In this document: positions 32,324 through 39,494 of the stretch, one piece after another | Numbering within the stretch: the stretch's first letter is position 1 | How the letters are laid out: each line of letters starts with the position of its first letter | Assembly (NCBI GenBank): GCA_037190145.1 | Contig: JBBCJU010000010.1 | Coordinates: 186,001 to 250,000 of the forward strand | Source: 55-13 sp037190145 | GTDB taxonomy: Bacteria; Armatimonadota; Fimbriimonadia; Fimbriimonadales; Fimbriimonadaceae | Direction of reading: 5' to 3' | DNA length: 64,000 nucleotides | Notes under the pieces: generated by a model | The model's database searches: none | The model's input: the letters and a program-made list of their open reading frames with translations, nothing else | What the model was told of the DNA's origin: nothing | Translations under genes and position numbers: made by a program

Positions 32324-32986
32324 ATGCTCAGCACTCTCATTGCCGTTTTGGCATTTCAGGCTCCAAACACCCTTACTGCTGACGAGACTAAGGCGGGTTG
32401 GAAGCTTTTATTTGATGGAAAGTCTCTTTCTGGATGGAAAAACTATAAGTCCGACAATATTCGTCCAGGTTGGCAGGTTGTGGATGGCAACCTAAAAGTC
32501 GAAGATCCTCGCAACGCCGGGGACTTGCTTACAAAGGACCAATACGATTGGTTTGAACTGACACTTGAATTTAACTTGGGCAAGGGTAGCAACAGTGGTG
32601 TGATGTATCACGTCTCTGAGAAAGGTGCTTATTCTTGGTTCAGTGGACCAGAGATCCAACTCTATGACCATAAACCAGAGCCTGGGGCACAAACAACGGG
32701 CTTCCTTTATGAGCTCTATGAATCAAAGGTAGACGCCTCCAAACCAGGTGGCGAGTGGAATAAGCTTCGCGTTGTTATCAGCCCCAAACTATGCTGGACT
32801 GAGGTAAATGGCGTGAAGTACTACGAGTACGTTCTAGGTTCAGAAGACTTTAAGGCACGAGTTGCAAAAAGCAAGTTTGCCAATATGCCAGAGTTCGGCA
32901 AGATGGGCAAAGGTCACATTGCTCTTCAGGGTGACCACGGTCAAGTTTCTTTCCGAAACATCAAGATTAAGCCTCTGAAAGGCTAA
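32324..32986 (+). CDS. DUF1080 secreted protein (3-keto-disaccharide hydrolase family)
   Basis: A 220-residue protein with a signal peptide (MLSTLIAVLAFQAP) and a DUF1080 jelly-roll: GWKLLFDGKSLSGWKN, FELTLEFNLGKGSNSGVMYH, GPEIQLYDHK, GDHGQVSFRNIKIK. Some DUF1080 proteins hydrolyse 3-keto-glucosides; others are only known as carbohydrate-related. The ATG at 32324 beats an upstream in-frame ATG (32252) because it gives the signal peptide and follows a -10-like TATTCT. A hairpin follows the stop. Confidence 0.85.
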   Translation: MLSTLIAVLAFQAPNTLTADETKAGWKLLFDGKSLSGWKNYKSDNIRPGWQVVDGNLKVEDPRNAGDLLTKDQYDWFELTLEFNLGKGSNSGVMYHVSEKGAYSWFSGPEIQLYDHKPEPGAQTTGFLYELYESKVDASKPGGEWNKLRVVISPKLCWTEVNGVKYYEYVLGSEDFKARVAKSKFANMPEFGKMGKGHIALQGDHGQVSFRNIKIKPLKG

Positions 32987-32999
32987 TCATCAACATGAG

Positions 33000-33030
33000 G
33001 TGTGCAGGATAAGGGTGTCCTGCACACTTT
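33000..33030 (+). terminator. Hairpin after the DUF1080 gene
   Basis: GTGTGCAGGA (33000-33009) pairs perfectly with TCCTGCACAC (33018-33027) over 10 bp, with only CTTT following, so termination strength is uncertain. Confidence 0.6.
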
Positions 33031-33096
33031 GCGTTCCTCCACTGCCGCAATCTTCCTTTGTTTTTGGGTGGTGCATGTCTGTCTACCATCTTGATG

Positions 33097-33102
33097 TAAA
33101 CT
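33097..33102 (+). promoter_or_regulatory. -10-like TAAACT before uvrA N-terminal gene
   Basis: TAAACT ends 7 nt before the ATG at 33110 with no Shine-Dalgarno sequence. Match to TATAAT is moderate. Confidence 0.35.
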
Positions 33103-33109
33103 TATCCTC

Positions 33110-34978
33110 ATGTCGCAGGACAAGATCGTTGTTGTTGGGGCTCGTGAAAACAATCTAAAGAATGTCACGGTGGAAATCCCTCGAGATAAGCTGGTGGTTG
33201 TCACCGGGCTATCGGGTTCGGGTAAATCCAGCCTTGCCTTTGACACGATTTACGCGGAAGGTCAGCGAAGATATGTTGAATCGTTAAGCGCTTACGCTCG
33301 CCAATTCCTAGGGCAAATGGATAAGCCTGATATCGATCACATTGATGGTCTATCTCCTGCCATTTCCATAGACCAAAAGAGCGCCAGTAAGAACCCACGC
33401 TCCACCGTTGGTACGGTCACCGAAATCTACGATTATTTGCGCCTGCTATACGCTCGAATCGGCATTCCTTATTGCCCGAATGGGCATGGCCCCATCGAGA
33501 GGCAATCTACCGATCAGATTGTAGACGCGGCCAAAAATCTCTCGGAAGGTACCAAGCTCCAAATCTTGGCTCCCGTGGTCAGAGGTCGTAAGGGCGAGTA
33601 TAAGAGCGTTCTTCAAGACATCAATAAAGCGGGCTATGTGCGCGTTCGAGTGGATGGTGAGATGTATGAGGTCACCGACGATATTCCGATGGACCGCTAC
33701 AAGCAACATACCATCGAAGTTGTTGTGGATCGAATCGTCATCAAGGATGGTCTGGAAAGACGATTGACTGATTCGATTGAGGCCGCTCTGAAAATGGGGA
33801 ATGGGTTGGTGACGCTGGCCTTCGAAGTCCCCGGTGAAGAAGCGAAAGAGCTACTTTTCTCCGAATCCTATTCCTGCGCGGTCTGTGGTTTCTCCATGAC
33901 GGAGCTAGAACCACGCATGTTCTCGTTCAACTCACCTTTTGGAGCCTGCCCTGATTGCACGGGACTAGGCACAAAGACGGAGTTTGACATTGATCTAGTC
34001 TGCCCTAACTTTAACAAACCTCTTCGCGATGGCGCAATCTTGCCTTTTGTTTATAAGTCAGGAGAAGTCAAAGATTGGTGGCCCGAAATGCTGGATGCAG
34101 TGGGGCGAGCTTGCGGATTTAACGCGGAGCTTCCGGTTAATAAGATTCCGGAAGAGGGCTTGAAAGCGGTTTGGTATGGGCTAAAAGAGCCGATTACCGT
34201 TGTGATGCAGTACGGTCGAACCGAGCGCACGTTCCAAACTCAGTGGGATGGCGTTTTGGCGGCGCTCCGTAAACGATACGATAACACTGAGAGTGAGTGG
34301 GTTAAGGGCGACCTTGAGCAGTACATGTCCACGAAACCCTGTCCAACTTGTGGCGGACGACGACTCAAACCTGAGTGCCTCAATGTCCGAGTAGCGGACC
34401 GCGACATATCGGAGATAACGAACCTGGCGGTAGATGAAGCCTTGGTTTTCTTCCGCGACCTGAGTACGCGCCTAAACAAGCGTCAAGCCGTCATCGGTGA
34501 GCGTGTGGTCAAGGAGATCATGGAGCGTTTGGCGTTTTTGGAGAACGTGGGTCTGGGCTACCTTACTATGGACCGTAACGCTCGAACCTTGGCCGGAGGC
34601 GAGGCCCAACGGATCCGTTTAGCTACCCAGATTGGCTCCGGCCTTATGGGTTGTCTTTACATCCTTGATGAACCCTCCATCGGCCTTCACCAACGGGATA
34701 ATCGAAAGCTCATCGAAACTCTGACCCGATTGAGAGACCTCGGCAATACCGTCCTGGTAGTCGAACACGACGAAGAGACCATGATGGCCGCAGATCACCT
34801 CATTGAACTTGGGCCAGGAGCGGGTGAGCATGGTGGTCATATCGTAGCCGCAGGTCATCCTACTGAATTCCTTAAATCGGATTGCACCACGGCCCGTTAC
34901 CTAAGCGGTAAGGATCAGATAGAGATTCCGAAAGAAAGACGGCAACCCAGAACGGCAATTCCCGTAAGTGTTGGGTAG
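33110..34978 (+). CDS. uvrA: UvrA N-terminal half (split excinuclease ABC subunit A)
   Basis: A 622-residue protein equal to the first half of UvrA: ATP-binding domain I with Walker A GLSGSGKSS at 33-41, the UvrB-interaction and DNA insertion domains, zinc-ligand pairs CAVC and CPDC, the CPTC motif, then LAGGEAQR, LDEPSIGLH and VVVEHD. It stops (TAG) right after the inter-domain linker (SGKDQIEIPKERR). Ordinary UvrA is ~940 residues. The missing second half is encoded separately at 38350-39465. UvrA scans DNA for damage and loads UvrB. The signature serine is Ala495 here. The next gene begins 2 nt later. Confidence 0.93.
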   Translation: MSQDKIVVVGARENNLKNVTVEIPRDKLVVVTGLSGSGKSSLAFDTIYAEGQRRYVESLSAYARQFLGQMDKPDIDHIDGLSPAISIDQKSASKNPRSTVGTVTEIYDYLRLLYARIGIPYCPNGHGPIERQSTDQIVDAAKNLSEGTKLQILAPVVRGRKGEYKSVLQDINKAGYVRVRVDGEMYEVTDDIPMDRYKQHTIEVVVDRIVIKDGLERRLTDSIEAALKMGNGLVTLAFEVPGEEAKELLFSESYSCAVCGFSMTELEPRMFSFNSPFGACPDCTGLGTKTEFDIDLVCPNFNKPLRDGAILPFVYKSGEVKDWWPEMLDAVGRACGFNAELPVNKIPEEGLKAVWYGLKEPITVVMQYGRTERTFQTQWDGVLAALRKRYDNTESEWVKGDLEQYMSTKPCPTCGGRRLKPECLNVRVADRDISEITNLAVDEALVFFRDLSTRLNKRQAVIGERVVKEIMERLAFLENVGLGYLTMDRNARTLAGGEAQRIRLATQIGSGLMGCLYILDEPSIGLHQRDNRKLIETLTRLRDLGNTVLVVEHDEETMMAADHLIELGPGAGEHGGHIVAAGHPTEFLKSDCTTARYLSGKDQIEIPKERRQPRTAIPVSVG

Positions 34979-34980
34979 AC

Positions 34981-36309
34981 ATGTTTGGATTTAGTGCATT
35001 AGCTGCAGTTGTCTTAACCCTTCAGGCGAAATCCCCTGTTGGCACCTATAGGGTTGACTTGAAAGCCTCCCCCAAGAAATCTCGGGGAATGGTGCAGGCT
35101 CTCTTTGGCACCTCAAGCTTGCGGCTCAGTCCAGATGGAACGTTCAAGTTCATTGGAGTGGAGAGGAAAGGCTTTTGGAGACAGGAGGGCACCAACATGG
35201 TATTGAACTTTGATGGATTCTTTACCATTCAAGAGGCGGTTCCGGATGATGTTCTAAAGCGACGTAAGCCAGATGGCGAACTTGAAGGATTGATCTTCCG
35301 CAAGTCAGGAGAGAAACTAACCCTTGCTCGCCATGGAGCGGTTAACGGACCGATTGTGCTGACGCGTCAACCCAAGCGAGCGACAAAAACGCTGCTTCGA
35401 ATCAGTGATAGCGACGAGGCGTACAAGGGCATGTTGGCCTTTGTCGAGCTTTTCGACGACATGGAAAGTCGGTGGCCCGAACTTCTCTCACTTGCTTTGA
35501 ATAAGCAAGAGGCTTTCGAAGTGCGCATGTCGGCGGCGGTGATGTTCAAAGTGAGGGATAACGCTAAAGCGGCGGATGCCGTGCTCCGAGCGCTACGGTC
35601 GAGTACCTTTCATGAGTTGGCCGAGAAGCAAAGGTCGAGACTCCGCCGAGCCTTACAAGGCAGTTTCCGAGAAACAAAGGATTCAGCGATTGCTCGGCTT
35701 GCTTTTGAAAATCTAGCTGAAATGGACGATGCTCATTATCTCAGCCCACTGGCTGCAAAAGGGCAGGTGATATCTGCCGTTCCAAAGTTGGTTGAATGGG
35801 CGAAGAAATCAAAAAGTGTATATGGGCAAGCTGCTGCCATTGACGCTCTTTCAGACTTGGGCGCTAACGATCATTTAGCGGCAATCTTGCCTCATATGGA
35901 GGATTCAGATCCGCGAGTGCAAATTTCGTCGGCAGCATTTGTCCTTCGCCACTCTGAATCGGAAGGAGACCGTCGAAGCGCAGAGGCTGTGTTGGTTCGA
36001 CACATCAACGACTCTGAATGGGTGATGCAGGCTGACGTAGTAAAAGCATGGGAAATGTCCGGGAGGCCGGAGTCAGTCCGGCATTTGGCAGCTGTTCTCT
36101 TATCTAACCGTGAGGCTGTTGTTCGCAGAAACGCTGCTCAGGCACTTGGCAAGCTAGGGTTTCCTCAGGCTATACCTGTATTGCTCGAGTCTAAGCTGAG
36201 AACCAGCTCGTCGGCGAATGGGTCGGATGAATCTTGGGTGAAAAAGGCGGTGGTAGAGGCGCTTTGGAAGTTTGACCAGAAAAGACTTAACAATAAGCAG
36301 CGAACTTGA
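34981..36309 (+). CDS. HEAT-repeat protein, exported
   Basis: A 442-residue protein. The N-terminus has a signal-peptide-like stretch (MFGFSALAAVVLTLQ) then a beta-rich region (residues ~20-135). From about residue 155 it is made of helical HEAT repeats (MLAFVELFDDMESRWPELL; ILPHMEDSDPRVQISSAAF; LLSNREAVVRRNAAQALGKL). Such repeats bind proteins. It starts 2 nt after the uvrA N-half stop, so it is probably co-transcribed with it although it is likely extracytoplasmic. Function unknown. Confidence 0.72.
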   Translation: MFGFSALAAVVLTLQAKSPVGTYRVDLKASPKKSRGMVQALFGTSSLRLSPDGTFKFIGVERKGFWRQEGTNMVLNFDGFFTIQEAVPDDVLKRRKPDGELEGLIFRKSGEKLTLARHGAVNGPIVLTRQPKRATKTLLRISDSDEAYKGMLAFVELFDDMESRWPELLSLALNKQEAFEVRMSAAVMFKVRDNAKAADAVLRALRSSTFHELAEKQRSRLRRALQGSFRETKDSAIARLAFENLAEMDDAHYLSPLAAKGQVISAVPKLVEWAKKSKSVYGQAAAIDALSDLGANDHLAAILPHMEDSDPRVQISSAAFVLRHSESEGDRRSAEAVLVRHINDSEWVMQADVVKAWEMSGRPESVRHLAAVLLSNREAVVRRNAAQALGKLGFPQAIPVLLESKLRTSSSANGSDESWVKKAVVEALWKFDQKRLNNKQRT

Positions 36310-36319
36310 ATCCTATTTG

Positions 36320-36335
36320 CTTGGTCGAGACCAAG
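36320..36335. terminator. Palindromic hairpin between convergent HEAT-protein and msrA genes
   Basis: CTTGGTC-GA-GACCAAG is a perfect inverted repeat in the gap between two convergent genes; no T-run, so only a candidate. Confidence 0.4.
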
Positions 36336-36435
36336 GGCATCGCGAAGAAATGTTCGGCTAATTGTCTTTGCTAGCTACTGCTCCACAATCTCAGTTGCTC
36401 GACATCCTATGGAAGTCTTACTACTGTCATTGAGC

Positions 36436-37116
36436 TTAAGAGTTTTTCTTCAACCTGTCTATGTACTTCTCGCGGAACTTCCGGACCTTTGGCTCTATGA
36501 TCGCTGAGCAATAGCCAGCGTTCATCCTTGATCTCTGAGCGGGAGTTGCTTTCTCGTATTTGACAAAGTAGTTTTGGTGATACTCTTCGGCCCGCGTGTA
36601 GTTTTTTAAGGCCTCAATGGTTGTAACAATGGGTGCTTTGTAGACGGATTTCATCTCCGTCTTGATCTTTTCTGCCAGCGCCTTTTCCTCGGGGTTGGTA
36701 TAGAAGATCACCGATCGATACTGAGTTCCCTCATCTGGACCTTGCCGATTCAGAGTGGTTGGATCATGTGTAACCATGAATACGTGTAAGATGTCGTCGG
36801 CAGAAATGACTTTGGGATCGAAGAAGACTTTCACGACTTCGGCGTGACCCGTCATTCCGGTCAAGACTTGATCGTAAGTCGGGTTCAAACTTCTACCCCC
36901 TGCATATCCGCTTTCAACCGCATAGACTCCTTTTAAGTCTTCCAGAATTGCTTCTACGCACCAGAAACACCCTCCACCAACAACTAAGGATTTGGCATTT
37001 TCAGGAATCGGGGCATCTTTGATCTGTAGTTGAGAAGCCTCTGCAACAGTTGGTGCACAGCCATTTATTGTAAACGTGAAAATGGCAAGGCTAATTAGGG
37101 TTTTCCACAAGCACAT
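36436..37116 (-). CDS. msrA: Peptide methionine sulfoxide reductase MsrA, lipoprotein
   Basis: A 226-residue MsrA with active site GGGCFWCVEA, the substrate region SGYAGG and the recycling cysteine in NAGYCSAII. The N-terminus has a lipobox (TFTINGC), so it should be an outer-envelope lipoprotein repairing oxidised methionines. Most bacterial MsrA are cytoplasmic. It reads opposite to the split uvrA parts. Upstream, AAGTTCC/GGAACTT repeats (37123-37166) may be an operator. Confidence 0.95.
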   Translation of the reverse strand: MCLWKTLISLAIFTFTINGCAPTVAEASQLQIKDAPIPENAKSLVVGGGCFWCVEAILEDLKGVYAVESGYAGGRSLNPTYDQVLTGMTGHAEVVKVFFDPKVISADDILHVFMVTHDPTTLNRQGPDEGTQYRSVIFYTNPEEKALAEKIKTEMKSVYKAPIVTTIEALKNYTRAEEYHQNYFVKYEKATPAQRSRMNAGYCSAIIEPKVRKFREKYIDRLKKNS

Positions 37117-37122
37117 ATTGGT

Positions 37123-37166
37123 AAGTTCCTACTGGTTCGAAAGGAACTTTCCACCTTTCAAGTTCC
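37123..37166 (-). promoter_or_regulatory. AAGTTCC repeat cluster upstream of msrA
   Basis: AAGTTCCT (37123-37130), its inverted copy AGGAACTT (37142-37149) and a further AAGTTCC (37160-37166) lie within 45 bases upstream of msrA. A regulator-binding role is a guess. Confidence 0.35.
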
Positions 37167-37189
37167 CAAGGATGGATAGTTGGTTAATA

Positions 37190-37447
37190 CTAGATAATTC
37201 GATCATACTCCGCATGGGTTCCGATCCAATACCAGATGAATCCTTCCTTTGTTTGAATCGCAAGAGCGCGATAATCAAGCCCAATTCGAACTGACCAATC
37301 GTTTCCCAGTTTCTTGAAATGTAATGAAGGATGTTTCACGTCTGCCTTCAAAATTTCAAAATTTTTGTCAGCAAGAATCTGAATCTCATTGGGCAGGGCA
37401 TTGTAACATTCCCAAAACTGCGGCGTCGTGAAATGATCGCTCGCCAC
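37190..37447 (-). CDS. RelE/HigB-type toxin of a toxin-antitoxin pair
   Basis: An 85-residue protein with the RelE/ParE fold pattern: helices up to LADKNFEILKADVKHPSL, then KKLGNDWSVRIGLDYRALA and the C-terminal WYWIGTHAEYDRII with conserved His and Tyr. Members cut mRNA at the ribosome or act on gyrase. It follows its antitoxin gene by 2 nt. The pair is AT-rich compared with neighbours, suggesting transfer. No catalytic test is possible here. Confidence 0.78.
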   Translation of the reverse strand: MASDHFTTPQFWECYNALPNEIQILADKNFEILKADVKHPSLHFKKLGNDWSVRIGLDYRALAIQTKEGFIWYWIGTHAEYDRII

Positions 37448-37449
37448 TT

Positions 37450-37653
37450 CTAGAGCTTCTTTAGTCTGCCATCGGCGCTAGCCTTCATTGCTGCGTCCCG
37501 TAAACCACTAAGCTTGCCAGATAAAGAGTCTGCCTCTATCTGCGCATCCCATTTCTTGTGTTGATAGTCATTGAACCAAGAAGCAAAACTTACAAGTTCG
37601 GAAGAACTCAGCTTCAGAACCTCTTGTTCAAGTTTTTCAATATTGGTCGCCAT
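37450..37653 (-). CDS. Antitoxin partner of the RelE-type toxin
   Basis: A 67-residue acidic/helical protein (MATNIEKLEQEVLKLSSSEL... DAAMKASADGRLKKL) of the kind that precedes RelE/HigB-like toxins in Planctomycetes- and Armatimonadota-like genomes. The first part is a helix that could bind DNA or dimerise and the C-terminus would wrap the toxin. Identification rests on size, gene order (antitoxin first) and the adjacent toxin. A TAGAAG lies 7 nt before the ATG. Confidence 0.7.
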   Translation of the reverse strand: MATNIEKLEQEVLKLSSSELVSFASWFNDYQHKKWDAQIEADSLSGKLSGLRDAAMKASADGRLKKL

Positions 37654-37724
37654 GTTTGTTCTTCTACGCTATTGGCATAAATATTATGACGTCTGAATGA
37701 TGTATCTCTAGCGACTGTATAAAC

Positions 37725-38321
37725 ATGAAGATTCTAGGGAGTCTTCGTGAACATCGTTTTCTTGAGAGGAACAGTATCGAAATGGCGGGTCGAAGGGCTA
37801 CTGAGGCAGAGATTCAACACCTATTGAGAGAGATTGAGATTGCTTTTCGAGGTGTGAAAAAGGGTGTTTCGTGGAGTGAGTCCAGAATCATCGACTCGTA
37901 CGGAACTTCTGAGGAACGTGGGGTTGCTCGAATGCAAGATAAAGATAAGTCTTGGGAAGAAGTTTCCATCAACCCTAACTGGGATCCCGGTACAGGAGTA
38001 GGAGGTTGGGCCTTTCTCGATCCGCACGGCTTTCGTTATTACATGGCAGCCGCAATGACAAAGGTTCTACGGGAGAGGAGCACGGGGAATCTGTTCACGT
38101 TCTGGCTTGAATATAGTGATGACCGAAAGGCAACATATTGGACGGAATTCTCGAAAGACCAGTTGTGCCTGGTTGCCGAATTTGTTCTGGTTTCAACCAG
38201 ATTGTCGGTAGATAGCCTTGAACGACAGAAGTGGCGAAAAACGTATGAGAAGTACTGGCAAAAACTTCACAGCCAGTTATCCCAAAAACTCAAAACGCCA
38301 GAAAGAAAGAAGGGCAAATAG
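37725..38321 (+). CDS. Hypothetical protein (DUF6714-like)
   Basis: A 198-residue soluble protein. ALPHA-helical start (ATEAEIQHLLREIEIAFRGV), then WEEVSINPNWDPGTGVGGW and a FLDPHGFRYYMAAAM stretch that resembles the DUF6714 family, in which a W/F-rich core lies near the middle. The C-terminus is basic (LSQKLKTPERKKGK). No known function. It is 28 nt upstream of the uvrA C-half, between that gene and the toxin-antitoxin pair. An alternative start is the second Met (37782). Confidence 0.55.
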   Translation: MKILGSLREHRFLERNSIEMAGRRATEAEIQHLLREIEIAFRGVKKGVSWSESRIIDSYGTSEERGVARMQDKDKSWEEVSINPNWDPGTGVGGWAFLDPHGFRYYMAAAMTKVLRERSTGNLFTFWLEYSDDRKATYWTEFSKDQLCLVAEFVLVSTRLSVDSLERQKWRKTYEKYWQKLHSQLSQKLKTPERKKGK

Positions 38322-38334
38322 ATAATCGATCAGA

Positions 38335-38340
38335 TATACT
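38335..38340 (+). promoter_or_regulatory. -10-like TATACT before the uvrA C-half
   Basis: TATACT ends 9 nt before the ATG at 38350, giving the second uvrA half its own promoter. No Shine-Dalgarno sequence. Confidence 0.5.
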
Positions 38341-38349
38341 GGTGTCCAC

Positions 38350-39465
38350 ATGTCTTCGCCTGGTTGGATCGTTTTGCGAGGGGCTCGTGGGAATAATCTG
38401 AAGAACGTAAATGTGGCCATTCCGGTGGGATTATTTACGTGCGTAACTGGAGTTTCGGGCAGCGGAAAATCCACCCTTATTCAAGACACTCTCTTTCCTC
38501 GACTCATGTTCGAGATGCACGGCACCCGCACGGTCTGGGAGCCGCATGATTCCGTGGAAGGGCTTGACGTCTTCGATAAAGTGATTGACATTGATCAATC
38601 GCCAATTGGTCGCACTCCTCGCTCTAATCCCGCTACCTATACGGGAACGTTCGACATGATTCGTGAACTGTTTGCGATGACGCCGGACGCCAAGATCAGG
38701 GGCTATAAAAATGGGCGTTTCAGTTTTAACGTAAAGGGCGGTCGATGCGAGGCGTGCAAGGGCGACGGGATCATTAAGATCGAAATGCACTTTCTCCCTG
38801 ATGTCTACGTTCCTTGTGAGGTTTGCAAAGGAAAACGCTATAACCGCGAGACCCTTGAGGTTAAGTACAAAAACAAGAACATCAGTGAAGTCTTGGAGAT
38901 GACATTGGAGGAGGCTTCTGAGTTCTTCAAGCCGATCCCAAAGATTTACCGAAAGCTGGAAACACTAGAGCAAGTTGGTTTGGGTTACGTGAGAATGGGA
39001 CAACCCGCAACCACCCTCTCCGGAGGCGAAGCTCAAAGAATCAAACTTGCCGCGGAACTCAGTAAACGCTCTACCGGACGAACGATTTACATTCTAGATG
39101 AACCTACTACGGGTCTTCATTTCGAAGATGTGAAACGTCTTCTCTCTGTTCTCCATAAGCTGGTAGAGCAAGGCAATACGATTCTTGTTATTGAGCACAA
39201 TTTGGACGTTATCAAAACCGCCGATTGGTTGATCGATATGGGGCCAGAAGGTGGCAATGGCGGCGGTCAAGTTGTCGGATTCGGCACTCCCGAAGACCTT
39301 GCCCAGAATCCAAAGAGCCACACTGGGCGATTCCTGAAAGAGATTTTTGAACGTGTAGGGCATCCCTATCAGGGATCAACCCCGTTGTTGAAAGCCGCCG
39401 AAGCGCGCAAAGACTACAATAAACCAAAAGCACCAGGAAAAAAGAAATCGTCCGTTAAAGCGTAG
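38350..39465 (+). CDS. uvrA: UvrA C-terminal half (split excinuclease ABC subunit A)
   Basis: A 371-residue protein equal to the second half of UvrA: Walker A GVSGSGKST at 34-42, the zinc finger CEAC...CEVC, SIG-type LSGGEAQRIKLAAELSK, LDEPTTGLHFEDV and VIEHNLDVI. It starts five residues before the GARGNNLK block, i.e. exactly where the first protein ended. It carries its own ATG and TATACT. Together the two proteins equal ~990 residues, matching one UvrA. They must associate to give a full UvrA. There is no sign of frameshift or decay. Confidence 0.92.
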   Translation: MSSPGWIVLRGARGNNLKNVNVAIPVGLFTCVTGVSGSGKSTLIQDTLFPRLMFEMHGTRTVWEPHDSVEGLDVFDKVIDIDQSPIGRTPRSNPATYTGTFDMIRELFAMTPDAKIRGYKNGRFSFNVKGGRCEACKGDGIIKIEMHFLPDVYVPCEVCKGKRYNRETLEVKYKNKNISEVLEMTLEEASEFFKPIPKIYRKLETLEQVGLGYVRMGQPATTLSGGEAQRIKLAAELSKRSTGRTIYILDEPTTGLHFEDVKRLLSVLHKLVEQGNTILVIEHNLDVIKTADWLIDMGPEGGNGGGQVVGFGTPEDLAQNPKSHTGRFLKEIFERVGHPYQGSTPLLKAAEARKDYNKPKAPGKKKSSVKA

Positions 39466-39494
39466 CGTTGCAATAAAATAAACGTCCCAACTGC

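Noticed and set aside
33110..39465. Split uvrA as a simple frameshift or sequencing error
   Set aside because: The halves are 3.4 kb apart with complete unrelated genes between, each half has its own ATG, and the cut lies exactly at the domain linker.
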